DNA of 64,000 nucleotides from positions 620,001 through 684,000 of the forward strand of contig NZ_LVHF01000012.1 in NCBI RefSeq assembly GCF_001650345.1, in the 5' to 3' direction. The position numbers and the translations under genes were made by a program. Numbering within the stretch: position 1 is the first letter of the stretch; every line of letters starts with the position of its first letter. Under the pieces are notes generated by a model. That model was given only the letters and a program-made list of their open reading frames with translations. It searched no databases and was not told the origin of the DNA. This document shows, piece by piece, positions 28,132 to 38,563 of this stretch. This stretch comes from Photobacterium jeanii. Its GTDB lineage: Bacteria; Pseudomonadota; Gammaproteobacteria; Enterobacterales; Vibrionaceae.

Positions 28132-29187
28132 ATGGCAAAAGACTTGCTTACAAAACAAACAATAATTGAAGATCGCTTTACCATCGCGACCTTCAACCTA
28201 TTCAATTACATCGCCCCACCCGATGCTTTCTACGATTTTGAAAACATCTACAGCCTTCAAGAGTGGCAAAAGAAACAAGCGTGGATCAAACGTTACCTCT
28301 CGGCAGTCCAACCCGATATTATTGGCTTTCAAGAAGTCTTTAGCGCCAGTTCACTCGAAGAACTGGTTCATACCGAAGGATATGAGTATTTTGCAGTAGT
28401 TGATGAACCAAGCCTAGTTGATGACTACATCTACCAAGACCCAATTGTGGCTATTGCCTCACGCTTTCCCATTGTCGATGTTCAAGCAATTAAACCTTCA
28501 ACAACTCATTTAATAGCAGCAGGTATCAGCACTGACTTTATCTTTAGCCGCCAACCGCTGCGTGCCACGATCACTATTCCGCACATCGGCAACTGCGATT
28601 GCTATGTCGTTCACTTCAAATCAAAACGGGCAACTGAGGTCAACTTCACAAGTGAACCGCCACTTCAAGTAGATGTAGTTGCGCATCATAATGCCTTGTT
28701 TGGAGAATGGCGTTCATCGATGCAACGCAGTAGTGAAGCTTTATTATTGAAAGCGGCGATTACAGAGCGAAGAGCCCAAACAGATCACCCTGTTGTGGTA
28801 ATGGGTGATTTTAACGATGACCTATACAGTCCACTGTTAAACAATTTGCTTCTGACGATACCAACAGAAAACAAGACGAATGATGTAAGCTGCCCAAGCC
28901 TTCGTGATAGCTACTTTCAGTTAACCGACAGTTACCATCTTTACACGGCTACCGACAACGCACCTGCTGATACAAGTAGAGCGGCAACCCATTACTACTT
29001 CAATAAAGGCTCTGTGCTTGATTACATTTTATTGTCAGATGAGTTCGATGCCCAATGCTTAACGAGCCTCTATGAAGTGGCGAATTACCACACAGAAGAT
29101 CGCCACTTGATTAACCCCATCTTCGATAAAGATAGCCACAGCACAGATCACGCCGTCGTTAGCATTGAGCTCAAACTGAGAAATTAG
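28132..29187 (+). CDS. Endonuclease/exonuclease/phosphatase-fold hydrolase
   Basis: About 351 residues with the EEP catalytic elements in order: TIATFNLFNY (Asn), GFQEVFS (Glu), HFKSKR, VVMGDFNDD (Asp, Asn), SVLDYILLSDEF and the final STDHAVV. No signal peptide, so it is probably cytoplasmic. Substrate is unknown: DNA, phosphoinositide-like or nucleotide phosphodiesters are all possible in this fold. ATG 28132 is preferred; the frame also opens at a TTG at 28117. It is divergent from deoR, with 117 bp between the starts including the candidate operator, so DeoR might control it too. Confidence 0.85.
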   Translation: MAKDLLTKQTIIEDRFTIATFNLFNYIAPPDAFYDFENIYSLQEWQKKQAWIKRYLSAVQPDIIGFQEVFSASSLEELVHTEGYEYFAVVDEPSLVDDYIYQDPIVAIASRFPIVDVQAIKPSTTHLIAAGISTDFIFSRQPLRATITIPHIGNCDCYVVHFKSKRATEVNFTSEPPLQVDVVAHHNALFGEWRSSMQRSSEALLLKAAITERRAQTDHPVVVMGDFNDDLYSPLLNNLLLTIPTENKTNDVSCPSLRDSYFQLTDSYHLYTATDNAPADTSRAATHYYFNKGSVLDYILLSDEFDAQCLTSLYEVANYHTEDRHLINPIFDKDSHSTDHAVVSIELKLRN

Positions 29188-29203
29188 TTTTCAAGCAGGT
29201 ACA

Positions 29204-29239
29204 AAAAAGCCCACAAGCGAATGAACTTGTGGGCTTTTT
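29204..29239. terminator. Bidirectional terminator
   Basis: 14-bp stem AAAAAGCCCACAAG / CTTGTGGGCTTTTT, loop CGAATGAA, between the convergent EEP gene and rhlE. Confidence 0.93.
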
Positions 29240-29256
29240 CTTCAATCTAGCACGGT

Positions 29257-30816
29257 TTAGCGTGACTGATTACGGCTACCTGACGGGCGACGTGAACCAC
29301 GAGATGCATCGCCACGAGGTTTCTCATCACTCATGCGGCGTGGTTTCTTACCTGCATTATTTGCTGGTTTGCTCTTGCCTCTTGGCTTCTCATCACGGTT
29401 AAACTTATCTTTACCGTGCGCTTTACTTTGGGCATTGCCATGAGTATTTGCCTTGCCTTTACCAGCCGGTTTCGCCTTACCATGACCTTGGCCTTGCTTA
29501 CCGTTCGGTTTAGCACCAGATCTGGTGTTTTGCTTACCACCAGCATGCTTCACGTTCTTATCTTTCGGCTGGTGACCACTTGCGTTTTCACCTGAACGCT
29601 GACCATCTTGATGGTTTTTCTTCGGCTTTTTCGGTTTCTTAGGCTTAATTGGTCGTGTATCCAGTTTAGAGGCAGGTAGCGGGTTTACCGGCTCATAACC
29701 TTCAACAACTTCACGATCGATCACTTTCTGGATCAAGCGCTCGATAGCTTGCAGTTCTTTATATTCGTCCGCACACACCAAAGAAATAGCATGACCATCT
29801 GCTCCAGCACGACCAGTACGACCAATACGGTGAACATAGTCTTCAGACACATGTGGCAAGTCAAAGTTAACCACTTGTGGTAATTGATCGATATCGATAC
29901 CACGCGCAGCAATATCAGTTGCCACTAGAATGCTGATTTCACCACTCTTTAAGTTTGCCAACGCTTTAGTTCGTGCACCTTGGCTCTTGTTACCGTGGAT
30001 AGCCGCAGCTTTAATGCCTTTCTTCTCTAGGAAACCCGTTAGGCGGTTAGCACCGTGTTTAGTACGGGTAAATACCAATGCTTGCTGCCAATTATTCTGT
30101 TTAATTAGCTTAGCCAGTACCGCAGATTTTTTACTTTTATCAACCGGGTGAACTGACTGTTTAACGGTTTTCGCCGTTGAGTTTCGTGGTGTAACGGAAA
30201 TCTCAACCGGGTTATTAACCAAGCCTTTCGCTAAATCACGGATCTCTTCTGAAAAAGTCGCTGAGAACAATAAGTTTTGACGCTGTTTAGGCAAGATCGC
30301 CAAGATCTTACGGATATCACGAATGAAGCCCATGTCCAACATACGGTCAGCTTCATCAAGTACTAGCACTTCAAGCTGATTAAATCGCACCGCATTCTGT
30401 TGGTACAAATCAAGCAAACGACCCGGTGTTGCTACCAACACATCCGCGCCCTGACGCATACGCATCATTTGTGGGTTCACTTTCACACCACCGAAAACAA
30501 CAGCTGAAGTCAGTGGTAAGTGCTTAGAATATGCCGCTACATTTTCTGCTACCTGTGCAGCAAGCTCACGCGTTGGCGTTAAGATCAATGCACGTACTTG
30601 ATTTGATTTAACACGTGGACCTTGTGAAAGTCGTTGCAAAATTGGCAACGTAAAACCCGCTGTCTTACCTGTCCCTGTTTGCGCCGCTGCCATCACATCC
30701 TTGCCTTCCAATACCGCAGGAATAGCCTGCGCCTGAATCGGTGATGGTGTTTGGTAACCTTGTGTGGCAACCGCTTTTAAAAGAGGGGCTGATAAGCCCA
30801 AAGAGTCAAAACTCAT
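29257..30816 (-). CDS. rhlE: DEAD-box ATP-dependent RNA helicase RhlE
   Basis: 519 residues from the ATG at 30816 ([16 protein letters not shown]); a frame extension of six codons is not needed. Helicase motifs: Q motif [17 protein letters not shown] (45-52), PTRELA, DEAD (154-157), SAT, and [10 protein letters not shown]. After about residue 375 comes a 140-residue basic, Lys/Gly/Asn/Ser-rich tail ([10 protein letters not shown] and repeated GK, GN, RG steps), typical for RNA tethering and longer than in E. coli RhlE. The role in ribosome assembly and cold-related RNA remodelling is known for the family. Confidence 0.93.
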   Translation of the reverse strand: MSFDSLGLSAPLLKAVATQGYQTPSPIQAQAIPAVLEGKDVMAAAQTGTGKTAGFTLPILQRLSQGPRVKSNQVRALILTPTRELAAQVAENVAAYSKHLPLTSAVVFGGVKVNPQMMRMRQGADVLVATPGRLLDLYQQNAVRFNQLEVLVLDEADRMLDMGFIRDIRKILAILPKQRQNLLFSATFSEEIRDLAKGLVNNPVEISVTPRNSTAKTVKQSVHPVDKSKKSAVLAKLIKQNNWQQALVFTRTKHGANRLTGFLEKKGIKAAAIHGNKSQGARTKALANLKSGEISILVATDIAARGIDIDQLPQVVNFDLPHVSEDYVHRIGRTGRAGADGHAISLVCADEYKELQAIERLIQKVIDREVVEGYEPVNPLPASKLDTRPIKPKKPKKPKKNHQDGQRSGENASGHQPKDKNVKHAGGKQNTRSGAKPNGKQGQGHGKAKPAGKGKANTHGNAQSKAHGKDKFNRDEKPRGKSKPANNAGKKPRRMSDEKPRGDASRGSRRPSGSRNQSR

Positions 30817-30967
30817 ATATTCACTTATTATCATGCTTCATCGTGAAACCAGCTCACGACGGGGGCGTGTAGGATACAGTAATATCACTGTCTGTGCTGA
30901 AGTTATTCTAACTCACAGCATAATAAGTATTGGGCGCTTACGTTTTCCAAAGAAAAACGAATAAAAA

Positions 30968-30995
30968 ATGGGGCGCAGTCAAAACTGCGCCCCAT
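30968..30995 (-). terminator. Terminator of the minus-strand gene at 31028
   Basis: 12-bp stem ATGGGGCGCAGT / ACTGCGCCCCAT with loop CAAA; on the minus strand it is followed by TTTTTTATT. Confidence 0.9.
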
Positions 30996-31027
30996 GCTAT
31001 GAGTGTGAACTTATAACTTATTTTGCT

Positions 31028-31678
31028 CTAATCGACAAAACGCTCTGGCGAAACCTTAATCATTTTCTCTACACGCTGATTCGGCTCTTCTGCCATAGCT
31101 TGATCCTCACCATGAATATAATAAGACAGTAAAATTTCATTATTAGACTCAAAGCCAGCATCCACTTTCAACTCAGCGAGTTTCACTCTATCACCAACAA
31201 AGTAAGTATCTAGGTGTGTGACTTTTTTCGCCCCATGATCAAGATAGAACAAGCCAAGATAGTCAAATCGACCCGAGCCCTGATTAGATACCCAGAATGG
31301 AATCGCAAACACCATGCCTTTATCAACATTGATCGATGCAAAATTCAACGGCAGTAAGTTCTGAGCATTAAGCCCAATTTGACCACGCTCTTCGCCATAT
31401 TCATAATCGCCCTTGGCGTACAGCTTCTTCCCTAGCCACTCAAGATCCGTTAGCGTGACTTTCACTTTTGAGCCCGGCAAATCGATGTTCCAGTCATGAT
31501 TAGTTTTGTAACTAAACATCATCATCATTACTTTGCTTTGATTCGACGATAACGTAGCAATCACATCACCATTTGGCCCATATAGCTCAACGTCATCTGC
31601 CATATTGGTACGGTAAAAATTCACCGCAGCACCGCCAATTGCTAATACAACCACCAGCAATAAAATTTTTCTAACCAC
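31028..31678 (-). CDS. Membrane-anchored protein of unknown function
   Basis: I do not recognise a family. About 216 residues: a short N-terminal hydrophobic segment (ILLLVVVLAIGGAAVNFY) acts as signal anchor, and the rest looks like a beta-rich periplasmic domain (VELYGPNGDVIATLSS, FDYLGLFYLDHG, HLDTYFVGDRVKL). The GTG at 31678 is chosen because GGAG lies 5 nt before it; the GTG at 31684 overlaps that site. It has its own terminator and stands between rhlE and an esterase on the same strand. Confidence 0.7.
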   Translation of the reverse strand: MVRKILLLVVVLAIGGAAVNFYRTNMADDVELYGPNGDVIATLSSNQSKVMMMMFSYKTNHDWNIDLPGSKVKVTLTDLEWLGKKLYAKGDYEYGEERGQIGLNAQNLLPLNFASINVDKGMVFAIPFWVSNQGSGRFDYLGLFYLDHGAKKVTHLDTYFVGDRVKLAELKVDAGFESNNEILLSYYIHGEDQAMAEEPNQRVEKMIKVSPERFVD

Positions 31679-31805
31679 AATCACTCCTAACTCACCGTTT
31701 AATTAATAACGTGTACATTTGTGAGTCTTAAGAACATAGATTAATGACAAACATAGAAGATATACAAGGATGATAAAATCATCCCTTTTGACCCACGCAA
31801 AACAA

Positions 31806-31827
31806 AGCCGTACGTTTTAGTGCGGCT
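31806..31827 (-). terminator. Probable terminator of the esterase gene
   Basis: 8-bp stem AGCCGTAC / GTGCGGCT (one T-G pair) with a 6-nt loop; TTTGTTTTG follows on the minus strand. Confidence 0.55.
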
Positions 31828-31835
31828 CGCAAGCG

Positions 31836-32861
31836 CTATTGTGTCACTGGTAAGTGAGTATTGAGGAAGCTTGCCATCTTTTTACGCGCCAACTTAGCTT
31901 CTGGAATACTGAACGAGTAAGCTTGGAAAACGTGCCACATTCCCTCGTAAATATCTAACTTAGCTTCACCGCCATGACTATCAATGGCTTGATACAAACG
32001 TACGGCATTACTAAGGAAGATTTCTTTGGTACCGGCTTGAATTAGAGTGGGTGGGAACGGCTTGCTGTAATCACCATACACTGGCGACACATACGGATGT
32101 TTTTGATCTTTAACATCTGCATAAGCATCTGCTGACGGCTTCAATAGCAGATCGTAACGATATAACGGCTCAGCATCTTTTAGGGTCTGATAAGTATCAC
32201 CCGTTTCTGTAATATCAGACCAAGGCGACCAAAGCACCACTGCCGCAGGTAAAATCATGCCTAAATCGCGCATTTTCAAAACAGCACCTGCAGCCAAACC
32301 ACCACCAGCCGAGTCACCGTAAATCGCAACATCAGACATTTTATAGCCCTGCTCTGTCAGCGCTTTCATTACTGCAACCACTTGGTCTGTAATGGTTTCG
32401 TACTTAGCATGCGGCGCTAATGTGTAGTCAACTGAAATGACGCGTAGTCCAGTATCTGCTGCAACAGGCACGCAACTCGCAAGCGACGATTCTGCGGTAT
32501 AACCTGTGTAAGCGCCACCATGGGTATACACCAGCACTTTACCATTGTCTTGCCAGCCCTTAGGTTTAACATCAAGCACAGGCACACCACCCAGCTCTAA
32601 CGCCTTCACTTCTGGGCGATACATTTCAATAGCAGCCTGATTCAGAGGAACGACATCTTCGTCAGATTTTTTCTGTAGTGCTTTCCACCCTTCAACACTC
32701 AGGTTATGCGGGATCGCCATAGTATCTTTGGCTTCTTTAGAAAAACCCTTCGCTAAAAACGCTTGCCCTTCTTTCGAGATTGTTGAAGGAACATAAAAAT
32801 CGTTCGCCAGAATTCCAGTACTAATCAGTGATAGCCCCAACGCAACTAAGGAACGCTTCAT
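31836..32861 (-). CDS. Secreted alpha/beta-hydrolase esterase (HSL-like family)
   Basis: About 341 residues from ATG 32861. A signal peptide (MKRSLVALGLSLISTGILA) precedes the mature part, so it is periplasmic or secreted. The oxyanion-hole HGG is in VYTHGGAYTGYT, the nucleophile serine in IYGDSAGGGLAAG and the catalytic His in MWHVFQAYSF; an acidic residue precedes it. This is the hormone-sensitive-lipase type that cleaves short acyl esters. No neighbours hint at the substrate; 237 bp separate it from the divergent GDPD gene. Confidence 0.87.
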   Translation of the reverse strand: MKRSLVALGLSLISTGILANDFYVPSTISKEGQAFLAKGFSKEAKDTMAIPHNLSVEGWKALQKKSDEDVVPLNQAAIEMYRPEVKALELGGVPVLDVKPKGWQDNGKVLVYTHGGAYTGYTAESSLASCVPVAADTGLRVISVDYTLAPHAKYETITDQVVAVMKALTEQGYKMSDVAIYGDSAGGGLAAGAVLKMRDLGMILPAAVVLWSPWSDITETGDTYQTLKDAEPLYRYDLLLKPSADAYADVKDQKHPYVSPVYGDYSKPFPPTLIQAGTKEIFLSNAVRLYQAIDSHGGEAKLDIYEGMWHVFQAYSFSIPEAKLARKKMASFLNTHLPVTQ

Positions 32862-33098
32862 ATTATACCTAATCACTTGACAAAAAATTCAACATCAAAC
32901 CATGCTATCACACCTCTCAATCTTTGCTTATGTGAATGTTAACGGTGTGATTGATGTCAATATTTTCATTTATATCAATGAATAAGATTTGCTCTAACAA
33001 TCACCTCTTTGCTGCTTTAAATTAATGCGGTGCATACAAATTGTCATAAGTTGCAGATACACTATCCCATCTACATTTAACTAAAGTCGCCACCAAGA

Positions 33099-33854
33099 AT
33101 GAACTCAAATACCGCTCTCTCAAATCACACGATCTCCGGTCATCGTGGCGCTCGTGGCTTAGCGCCTGAAAATACACTGGTTGGCATTCAACTCGCAGCC
33201 CATCACGGGGCAACTTGGGTGGAAATGGATGTGCAGCTAACCGCGGATCTCGTGCCTGTGATGCAGCATGACCGCACTATTAATCGCTGCACTAACGGAC
33301 GTGGTAGCCTTCATAAAAAAACACTCTCGGCACTCCAAGCCTTTGATGCCAGTCAAGGCTATAAAGGCGACAACGCTGCAGAGTTTGCCGATCAAATCGT
33401 TCCCACACTTGAGCAAGCACTGAATGCGTGTCTAAAGCACAACCTTAGTATGAACCTTGAGATCAAAGTGCATCGTAAGGCAGATGAGCGCCCTTTAGTC
33501 GAGCAAGTGGTGAAAACCGTAAAAGCGATGAATTTCCCATTGGATAAACTGGTATTTTCCAGCTTTTCACTTGGTGTTCTGACTTACTGTAAAACCTTAT
33601 TCCCTGAAGTACGTCGTGGCTTAATCACCTCTCGCCATATCCGTAACATGATGGAAAAAGCAACACAGCTTGAGCTTTTCAGTATTCATTATGATCAGAG
33701 CAAACTTACGCAAAGTACGGCTCAGAAAATTAAAGCAGCAGGGCTTGAGCTTCACATTTGGACATTAAATGATCCCGAGCAAGCAGCCATGTTTCGTGGC
33801 TGGGGAGTAGATAACATCATCACTGACTACCCTGATCTATTTCAAGGCAAGTAA
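33099..33854 (+). CDS. Glycerophosphodiester phosphodiesterase, cytoplasmic type
   Basis: 251 residues without a signal peptide, so like cytoplasmic UgpQ: glycerophosphodiesters to glycerol-3-phosphate and alcohol. Catalytic features: SGHRGARGLAPENTLVG (first His and Glu), WVEMDVQLTADLVPVMQHD (metal Glu/Asp and second His), MNLEIK, HIWTLNDPEQA and the final IITDYPDLF. No ugp transport genes are adjacent. Together with the nucleotidase 225 bp downstream it fits phosphate scavenging; no convincing Pho box was seen. Confidence 0.9.
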   Translation: MNSNTALSNHTISGHRGARGLAPENTLVGIQLAAHHGATWVEMDVQLTADLVPVMQHDRTINRCTNGRGSLHKKTLSALQAFDASQGYKGDNAAEFADQIVPTLEQALNACLKHNLSMNLEIKVHRKADERPLVEQVVKTVKAMNFPLDKLVFSSFSLGVLTYCKTLFPEVRRGLITSRHIRNMMEKATQLELFSIHYDQSKLTQSTAQKIKAAGLELHIWTLNDPEQAAMFRGWGVDNIITDYPDLFQGK

Positions 33855-33922
33855 TCAGCTCAGCATTCTAATGCCAACCGTTTTCGCTGGTTGATTACGC
33901 TAAAAATAAAGTCAAACTCAAC

Positions 33923-33973
33923 TTATCTCACTATTTTAATAAACTTGTAGTGAGATAATCCTCACATTGTGAG
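33923..33973. promoter_or_regulatory. Two inverted repeats upstream of the periplasmic nucleotidase
   Basis: First: TTATCTCACTA / TAGTGAGATAA (33923-33933, 33948-33958), perfect 11-bp arms with a 14-nt loop. Second, two bases later: CTCACA-T-TGTGAG (33961-33973). The first could be a terminator-like hairpin for GDPD; the second looks like a protein-binding site, loosely CRP-like in its TGTGA half. Confidence 0.45.
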
Positions 33974-34078
33974 CGTCATAGAAATCTTGTTGCATTAAAT
34001 TAGTGACAAGCATCACCTTAAGTTATTGAATCCACAACTAACATAGCGCCGATTATTTTAATAATGGAACGCTATTAA

Positions 34079-35983
34079 ATGAAAAAGCCGTTACTAACTT
34101 CTGCAATCCTACTCGCGCTAAGTGGCTCTGCATTTGCAGCCGATGGCGATATTGTCGACGTGACTATCCTCGGAACATCAGATATCCATGGCCATTTTAT
34201 GCCATGGGACTACGCCAGCGATAAGCTCAATATGCGTGGTAGCTTGAGTCAAATCGCGACCAAGGTGAAACAAATCCGTGAAGAACAGGCTAACGTTATT
34301 TTGGTTGATGCTGGCGATACGATTCAGGGCAACTTTGTTGAAACATTCAAAGATGAACCTGTAGACCCTATGATGCTGGGCTTCAATGAAATGCAGTATG
34401 ATGTTTGGGTGTTGGGTAACCACGAATTCGACTTTGGTTTAAAAGTGCTAAACCGTTCGCTGACTCAGTTTGAAGGTCAATCTTTAGGTGGCAACATCAA
34501 GCGTGCTGATGGCAACCCTTTCTTACCTGCGCACACTATTATCGAGCGTAACGGCATTAAAATTGGTGTGATTGGGATGGATACGCCAATGACCCAAGTT
34601 TTCGCTGAAGGCACTAACCGCCTTGGCGGTGTGACTTTCACTAACCCCACTTTGGAAGTGAAGAAAGTCATCAAACAAATCGATGACCAAGTTGATGCCA
34701 TCGTGCTCGTGGCTCACATGGGGCTAGATAACGAAAACAACATTGAAAATACGGGTGTAACTGACATTGCTAATGCCAACCCAGAGCTCGATGCCATTGT
34801 TGCCGGTCACATGCACACCCGTATCGATAAGGCGACGGTTAACGGCGTGATCATCACCGAGCCTGACAAATACGGTCGTGCCCTATCTCGTATCGATCTG
34901 CAATTTGAAGAACGTGATGGCAAATACACCCTAGTAAACAAAGACAGCTTCACCTACAAGATTAAAGGTGTCGATTCTGATCAAAAAATGGAAAGCTTAT
35001 ACGCGCCATACCATAAACGCCTTCGTGAAAACGCAAACCGTGTGATTGCTGAACTCACCGGGACCGATTTAGTGCCTGAAAATGAAATCAAAGGCATTCC
35101 GCAAGTTCACATTCAAGATACTGGCATCAGTGCTTTGTACCAAGAAGCCAGCATGCACTACGCACCAATGGCGAACGTGATCGCACTGCAAATCGACAAC
35201 GATAAAGCCGAGTTAGATGTAGGTAAAATCAAAGCCAAAGACATTGCTTATAACTACCAATACGCTGGTGGTGAAATCACAGTTTATGAAATGACGGGTA
35301 AAGAACTGAAGACCTACATGGAATGGTCTGCTGGCTACTTTAACAGCGTTAAAGATGGCGATGTAACCTACAGCTTTAACCCAGAGCGCCGTGCATCAAA
35401 ATACTCAACCAATGACTTCTTTGCTGGCGTGACTTACACCATCGACTTAACACAGCCTGCTGGTCAACGTATTAAAGATCTTAAGTTTGCTGACAACAGC
35501 ATGATCACAGATACCACCCCAATTCGAATTGGCATGAACAGCTACCGTATGGGTCATTTAACCAAAGCAGGTGGCGTGTTAGAAGGTCGTAGCTTCCCTG
35601 TCTTATTTGATACTGAAGAAAAATATGGTGAAGAAGACGGTACGATTCGTAACCTTACCATCCGTTATTTGACTGAAGTGAAGAAAGGTCAGTACCAAGG
35701 TAAGCCAATGCACCGCTGGCACTTAGCGGGTCTAGAAGGCTTTGCGAAAGAAGCGAAAATCGTAAAAGACTTGATCAACACAGGCAAAATCACGGTACCG
35801 ACAAGTGAAGATGGTCGTTACACCAACGTGGCGTCAATCAATGTGAAAGACAAGCTATTTGCTGATAACGCTAAAATGGAAAAAGCGCTAAGCCAATTAA
35901 CCACTAAGCTAGCGAACGCAACTACAGAGTCAGAAAAAACAGCCATCGAGCGAGATATCACGTTAATTAAAGCACTTAACTAA
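34079..35983 (+). CDS. Periplasmic 2',3'-cyclic-nucleotide phosphodiesterase / nucleotidase
   Basis: 634 residues with a signal peptide ending SGSAFA (residue 20). The metallophosphatase domain has all metal motifs: LGTSDIHGHF, VDAGDTIQG, LGNHEFDFG, VLVAHMGLD and VAGHMHTR. The C-terminal 5'-nucleotidase domain covers about 340-560 and ends in a Lys/Thr-rich helical tail. The family includes UshA, CpdB and YfkN-type enzymes that strip phosphate from external nucleotides; which activity dominates cannot be read. It would feed nucleosides to the CNT transporter in this window. A strong terminator follows. Confidence 0.88.
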   Translation: MKKPLLTSAILLALSGSAFAADGDIVDVTILGTSDIHGHFMPWDYASDKLNMRGSLSQIATKVKQIREEQANVILVDAGDTIQGNFVETFKDEPVDPMMLGFNEMQYDVWVLGNHEFDFGLKVLNRSLTQFEGQSLGGNIKRADGNPFLPAHTIIERNGIKIGVIGMDTPMTQVFAEGTNRLGGVTFTNPTLEVKKVIKQIDDQVDAIVLVAHMGLDNENNIENTGVTDIANANPELDAIVAGHMHTRIDKATVNGVIITEPDKYGRALSRIDLQFEERDGKYTLVNKDSFTYKIKGVDSDQKMESLYAPYHKRLRENANRVIAELTGTDLVPENEIKGIPQVHIQDTGISALYQEASMHYAPMANVIALQIDNDKAELDVGKIKAKDIAYNYQYAGGEITVYEMTGKELKTYMEWSAGYFNSVKDGDVTYSFNPERRASKYSTNDFFAGVTYTIDLTQPAGQRIKDLKFADNSMITDTTPIRIGMNSYRMGHLTKAGGVLEGRSFPVLFDTEEKYGEEDGTIRNLTIRYLTEVKKGQYQGKPMHRWHLAGLEGFAKEAKIVKDLINTGKITVPTSEDGRYTNVASINVKDKLFADNAKMEKALSQLTTKLANATTESEKTAIERDITLIKALN

Positions 35984-36016
35984 TCATATCCCTTGAGAAA
36001 TTATTGAACTGAAAAC

Positions 36017-36048
36017 AAAATCCCCGCTTCTATGGAAGCGGGGATTTT
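36017..36048. terminator. Terminator between nucleotidase gene and ald
   Basis: 14-bp stem AAAATCCCCGCTTC / GAAGCGGGGATTTT with loop TATG, then more T. It can serve both convergent genes. Confidence 0.95.
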
Positions 36049-36094
36049 TTATCTAGCCAACGTTCTTTCATCGCAATGGCTTTTGCCGTTGTGA

Positions 36095-37210
36095 TTAAGC
36101 CAGTGCAGCTTCAGGTGTTACGTATGGTAGGTCTAATGCTTCAGATACTTCTTCACATGTGATTTGACCACGGTATACGTTCAAGCCATTGAGTAGATGT
36201 TTGTCATCTTTCAGTGCTTGTTTGTAGCCTTTGTCTGCTAGTTGAAGAATGTATGGAAGCGTTACGTTGTTTAGTGCGAATGTTGACGTACGTGCAACCG
36301 CGCCTGGCATATTCGCAACACAGTAGTGAACAACGTCATCAACAATGTAAGTTGGCTCACTGTGTGTGGTCGCGTGAGACGTTTCAACACAACCACCTTG
36401 GTCGATAGCAACATCAACAATGGCTGCGCCTGGTTTCATCGCTTTAATCATTTCAGCAGTGACTAGTTTCGGTGCAGCTGCACCTGCTACAAGTACGCCA
36501 CCAATCACAAGGTCAGCTTCTAGTACGTGTTTCTCGATAGCATCTTTAGTTGAGAATACACACTGAACATCGCCACCAAACTGAGCATCTAGCTGACGTA
36601 GTACATCAATATTACGGTCAAGTACTACAACGTTAGCGCGAAGGCCTACTGCCATTTGTGCAGCATTTGCACCTACAACACCACCGCCGATGATAACCAC
36701 TTTTGCAGGTTCAACGCCCGGTACACCACCAAGTAGCATGCCGCGACCACCTTTCGATTTCTCAAGTGCAAAAGCACCCGCTTGAATCGACATACGACCT
36801 GCAACTTCTGACATTGGCGCTAGAAGTGGTAGACGTCCTTTATCATCAGTCACTGTTTCGTATGCAATACATACCGCTTTGCTGTTGATAAGGTCAATTG
36901 TTTGTTCTGGGTCTGGGGCAAGGTGAAGGTAAGTAAAGAGGATTTGACCTTCACGAAGCATTGCACGCTCTACGGCTTGCGGTTCTTTTACTTTGACAAT
37001 CATTTCAGCTTCTGCGAATACCGCTTCAGCTGTTGGCAAAATCTGAGCACCAGCGTCAATGAAGTCCTGATCACTGAAGCCAATTCCTGAACCCGCTTGT
37101 GTTTCAACATACACTTTATGGCCATGCGATACTGCTTCACTTACAGATGCTGGAACCATACCTACACGGTATTCATGAACTTTAATTTCCTTAGGTACGC
37201 CAATAATCAT
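36095..37210 (-). CDS. ald: Alanine dehydrogenase
   Basis: NAD-dependent interconversion of L-alanine with pyruvate and ammonia. 371 residues, the standard length, starting [20 protein letters not shown]. The substrate region shows KVKEPQ (Lys) and FTYLHLAPD (His), and the nucleotide fold [20 protein letters not shown] is split only by normal variation. [15 protein letters not shown] near the end is family-typical. AAGGAA lies 8 nt before the ATG. In relatives an Lrp-type regulator often controls ald; none is adjacent here, and the long AT-rich upstream region may hold such sites. Confidence 0.96.
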   Translation of the reverse strand: MIIGVPKEIKVHEYRVGMVPASVSEAVSHGHKVYVETQAGSGIGFSDQDFIDAGAQILPTAEAVFAEAEMIVKVKEPQAVERAMLREGQILFTYLHLAPDPEQTIDLINSKAVCIAYETVTDDKGRLPLLAPMSEVAGRMSIQAGAFALEKSKGGRGMLLGGVPGVEPAKVVIIGGGVVGANAAQMAVGLRANVVVLDRNIDVLRQLDAQFGGDVQCVFSTKDAIEKHVLEADLVIGGVLVAGAAAPKLVTAEMIKAMKPGAAIVDVAIDQGGCVETSHATTHSEPTYIVDDVVHYCVANMPGAVARTSTFALNNVTLPYILQLADKGYKQALKDDKHLLNGLNVYRGQITCEEVSEALDLPYVTPEAALA

Positions 37211-37801
37211 CTTTAGTTTCCTTGCTGCCTTGTTTAAAAGTTATATACACAATAATGAAAAAAACTCGGAATGTGGCACCAAATTTTAACCAAAACACAA
37301 CAAATGCATCCGATATTTTATTCCAAAGCAGCATAATCAACCAACTTTGAGCTCAGTCACACTAGAAAACATCAACTTTTCACCACAAGTTAGACCAGAC
37401 AACTAACTTTGAGTCATTTAGTAGTCAGTAAATCTACAGTGAATATATAAAACCTCATTCATTAACTACATAAATGGCATTTGCGACTAGCAAAAATCCC
37501 CTTTTATACCTCACCAAACGGGACAATATTCGAATTTAGCAATTGAGCGAGTTATAAACACCAATCCACAAAGGCTTTTCACACTTTCATCAAGCATGTG
37601 AAATTTTCATCTAGTTAACATAAAAGCAACCAACCACTTCTTAAACATCCCCTACTGCCGTCATTCTTATTACAAATAGAAGAATAATGCTCCTGATTAG
37701 ATAAAAACTAATAAATTTCATATTAAACCTCTTGGATCATACAGCCTCTTAATGATATAAATCCGCCATTCAACAAGTTCAACAACAAATCAAGGTGTAA
37801 C
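37211..37801. other. 591-bp AT-rich divergent intergenic region
   Basis: No ORF, RNA gene or strong hairpin is seen between ald and the divergent lipoprotein gene. It should hold both promoters. Its A/T tracts resemble regions bound by Lrp or H-NS, but no site can be assigned with confidence. Confidence 0.4.
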
Positions 37802-38173
37802 ATGAAAACAAAACTACTAATGTTAGCTGCTGTGATGTCACTAACAGGTTGTGAAGCCTACAACATGGTTCAAGCGGGTCGTATTGCTGCTGACTATAAT
37901 ATTCTTGCTGGCCAAGGTGCTGCAGTATTCAACTCTCAAAATGGCTCCCAGTACCTAATCCCTAAACCATACAACGAAGAACACCCTAGAATGCTGGTGT
38001 GTTACACCAACGGTGGTCTTTTTGGTTCTAAAGATGAAGCGCCGCTACGTGACGTAGGTAACGAATACCTTGAGATAAATCGTCCTGGCTTCCACCTAGG
38101 TGAAGGTGTTGAGCGTTCAGGTACATGGGATAGCCGTACTTGTTACGATTTCGAAATTCAACCTAACGTATAA
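37802..38173 (+). CDS. Small lipoprotein of unknown function
   Basis: 123 residues. Short signal sequence with lipobox MSLTGC (Cys17), so probably membrane-anchored in the periplasm. The mature part has two cysteines (VCYTN, RTCYDF) that could form a disulphide and a Gly/Asn-rich middle. I recognise no family. The ribosome site AAGGTG precedes the ATG. It stands alone with its own terminator. Confidence 0.75.
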   Translation: MKTKLLMLAAVMSLTGCEAYNMVQAGRIAADYNILAGQGAAVFNSQNGSQYLIPKPYNEEHPRMLVCYTNGGLFGSKDEAPLRDVGNEYLEINRPGFHLGEGVERSGTWDSRTCYDFEIQPNV

Positions 38174-38238
38174 CATCGCCATAATCTAAGTAGCAAGTAG
38201 TCAAACCTTACTGCGAAAGTCATTTTTATTGCGTTATA

Positions 38239-38269
38239 AAAAAACCACCGTATATAACGGTGGTTTTTT
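38239..38269. terminator. Bidirectional terminator
   Basis: 13-bp stem AAAAAACCACCGT / ACGGTGGTTTTTT with loop ATATA, between convergent small genes. Confidence 0.95.
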
Positions 38270-38296
38270 ATCAAACTCGTGAAGCAATCAGTAAAA

Positions 38297-38563
38297 TTAC
38301 TCTTCAAAGTCCCAAGGCATATCGGGTAGTGCGTCTAAGTTCTCGCTGTAACGCTTAAGATCGAAAGAGCCTTCATTCTTCGCTACATCAAAAACTTCAA
38401 CTGATAGTGCACAAGCCATCATCTCAATCGCTTCGTCACGCGGAGTTCCCGTCATCACCAAACGCATTAGCGTTTCTTTGACTTTAACTGGATTACCGTC
38501 TTCAAGTTGATTTTTTACTGTTTCAACAAGCATTTCGCCTGTCATTGTGTCTTCGTTTTGCAT
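38297..38563 (-). CDS. Small acidic conserved hypothetical protein
   Basis: 88 residues, helical and acidic, beginning MQNEDTMTGEMLVETVKNQL and ending LPDMPWDFEE. The block GTPRDEAIEMMACALSVEVF looks like that of small gamma-proteobacterial proteins of unknown role; I cannot name a family. No signal peptide or cysteine pair. It is 97 bp from the DUF2799 lipoprotein gene on the same strand. Confidence 0.7.
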   Translation of the reverse strand: MQNEDTMTGEMLVETVKNQLEDGNPVKVKETLMRLVMTGTPRDEAIEMMACALSVEVFDVAKNEGSFDLKRYSENLDALPDMPWDFEE

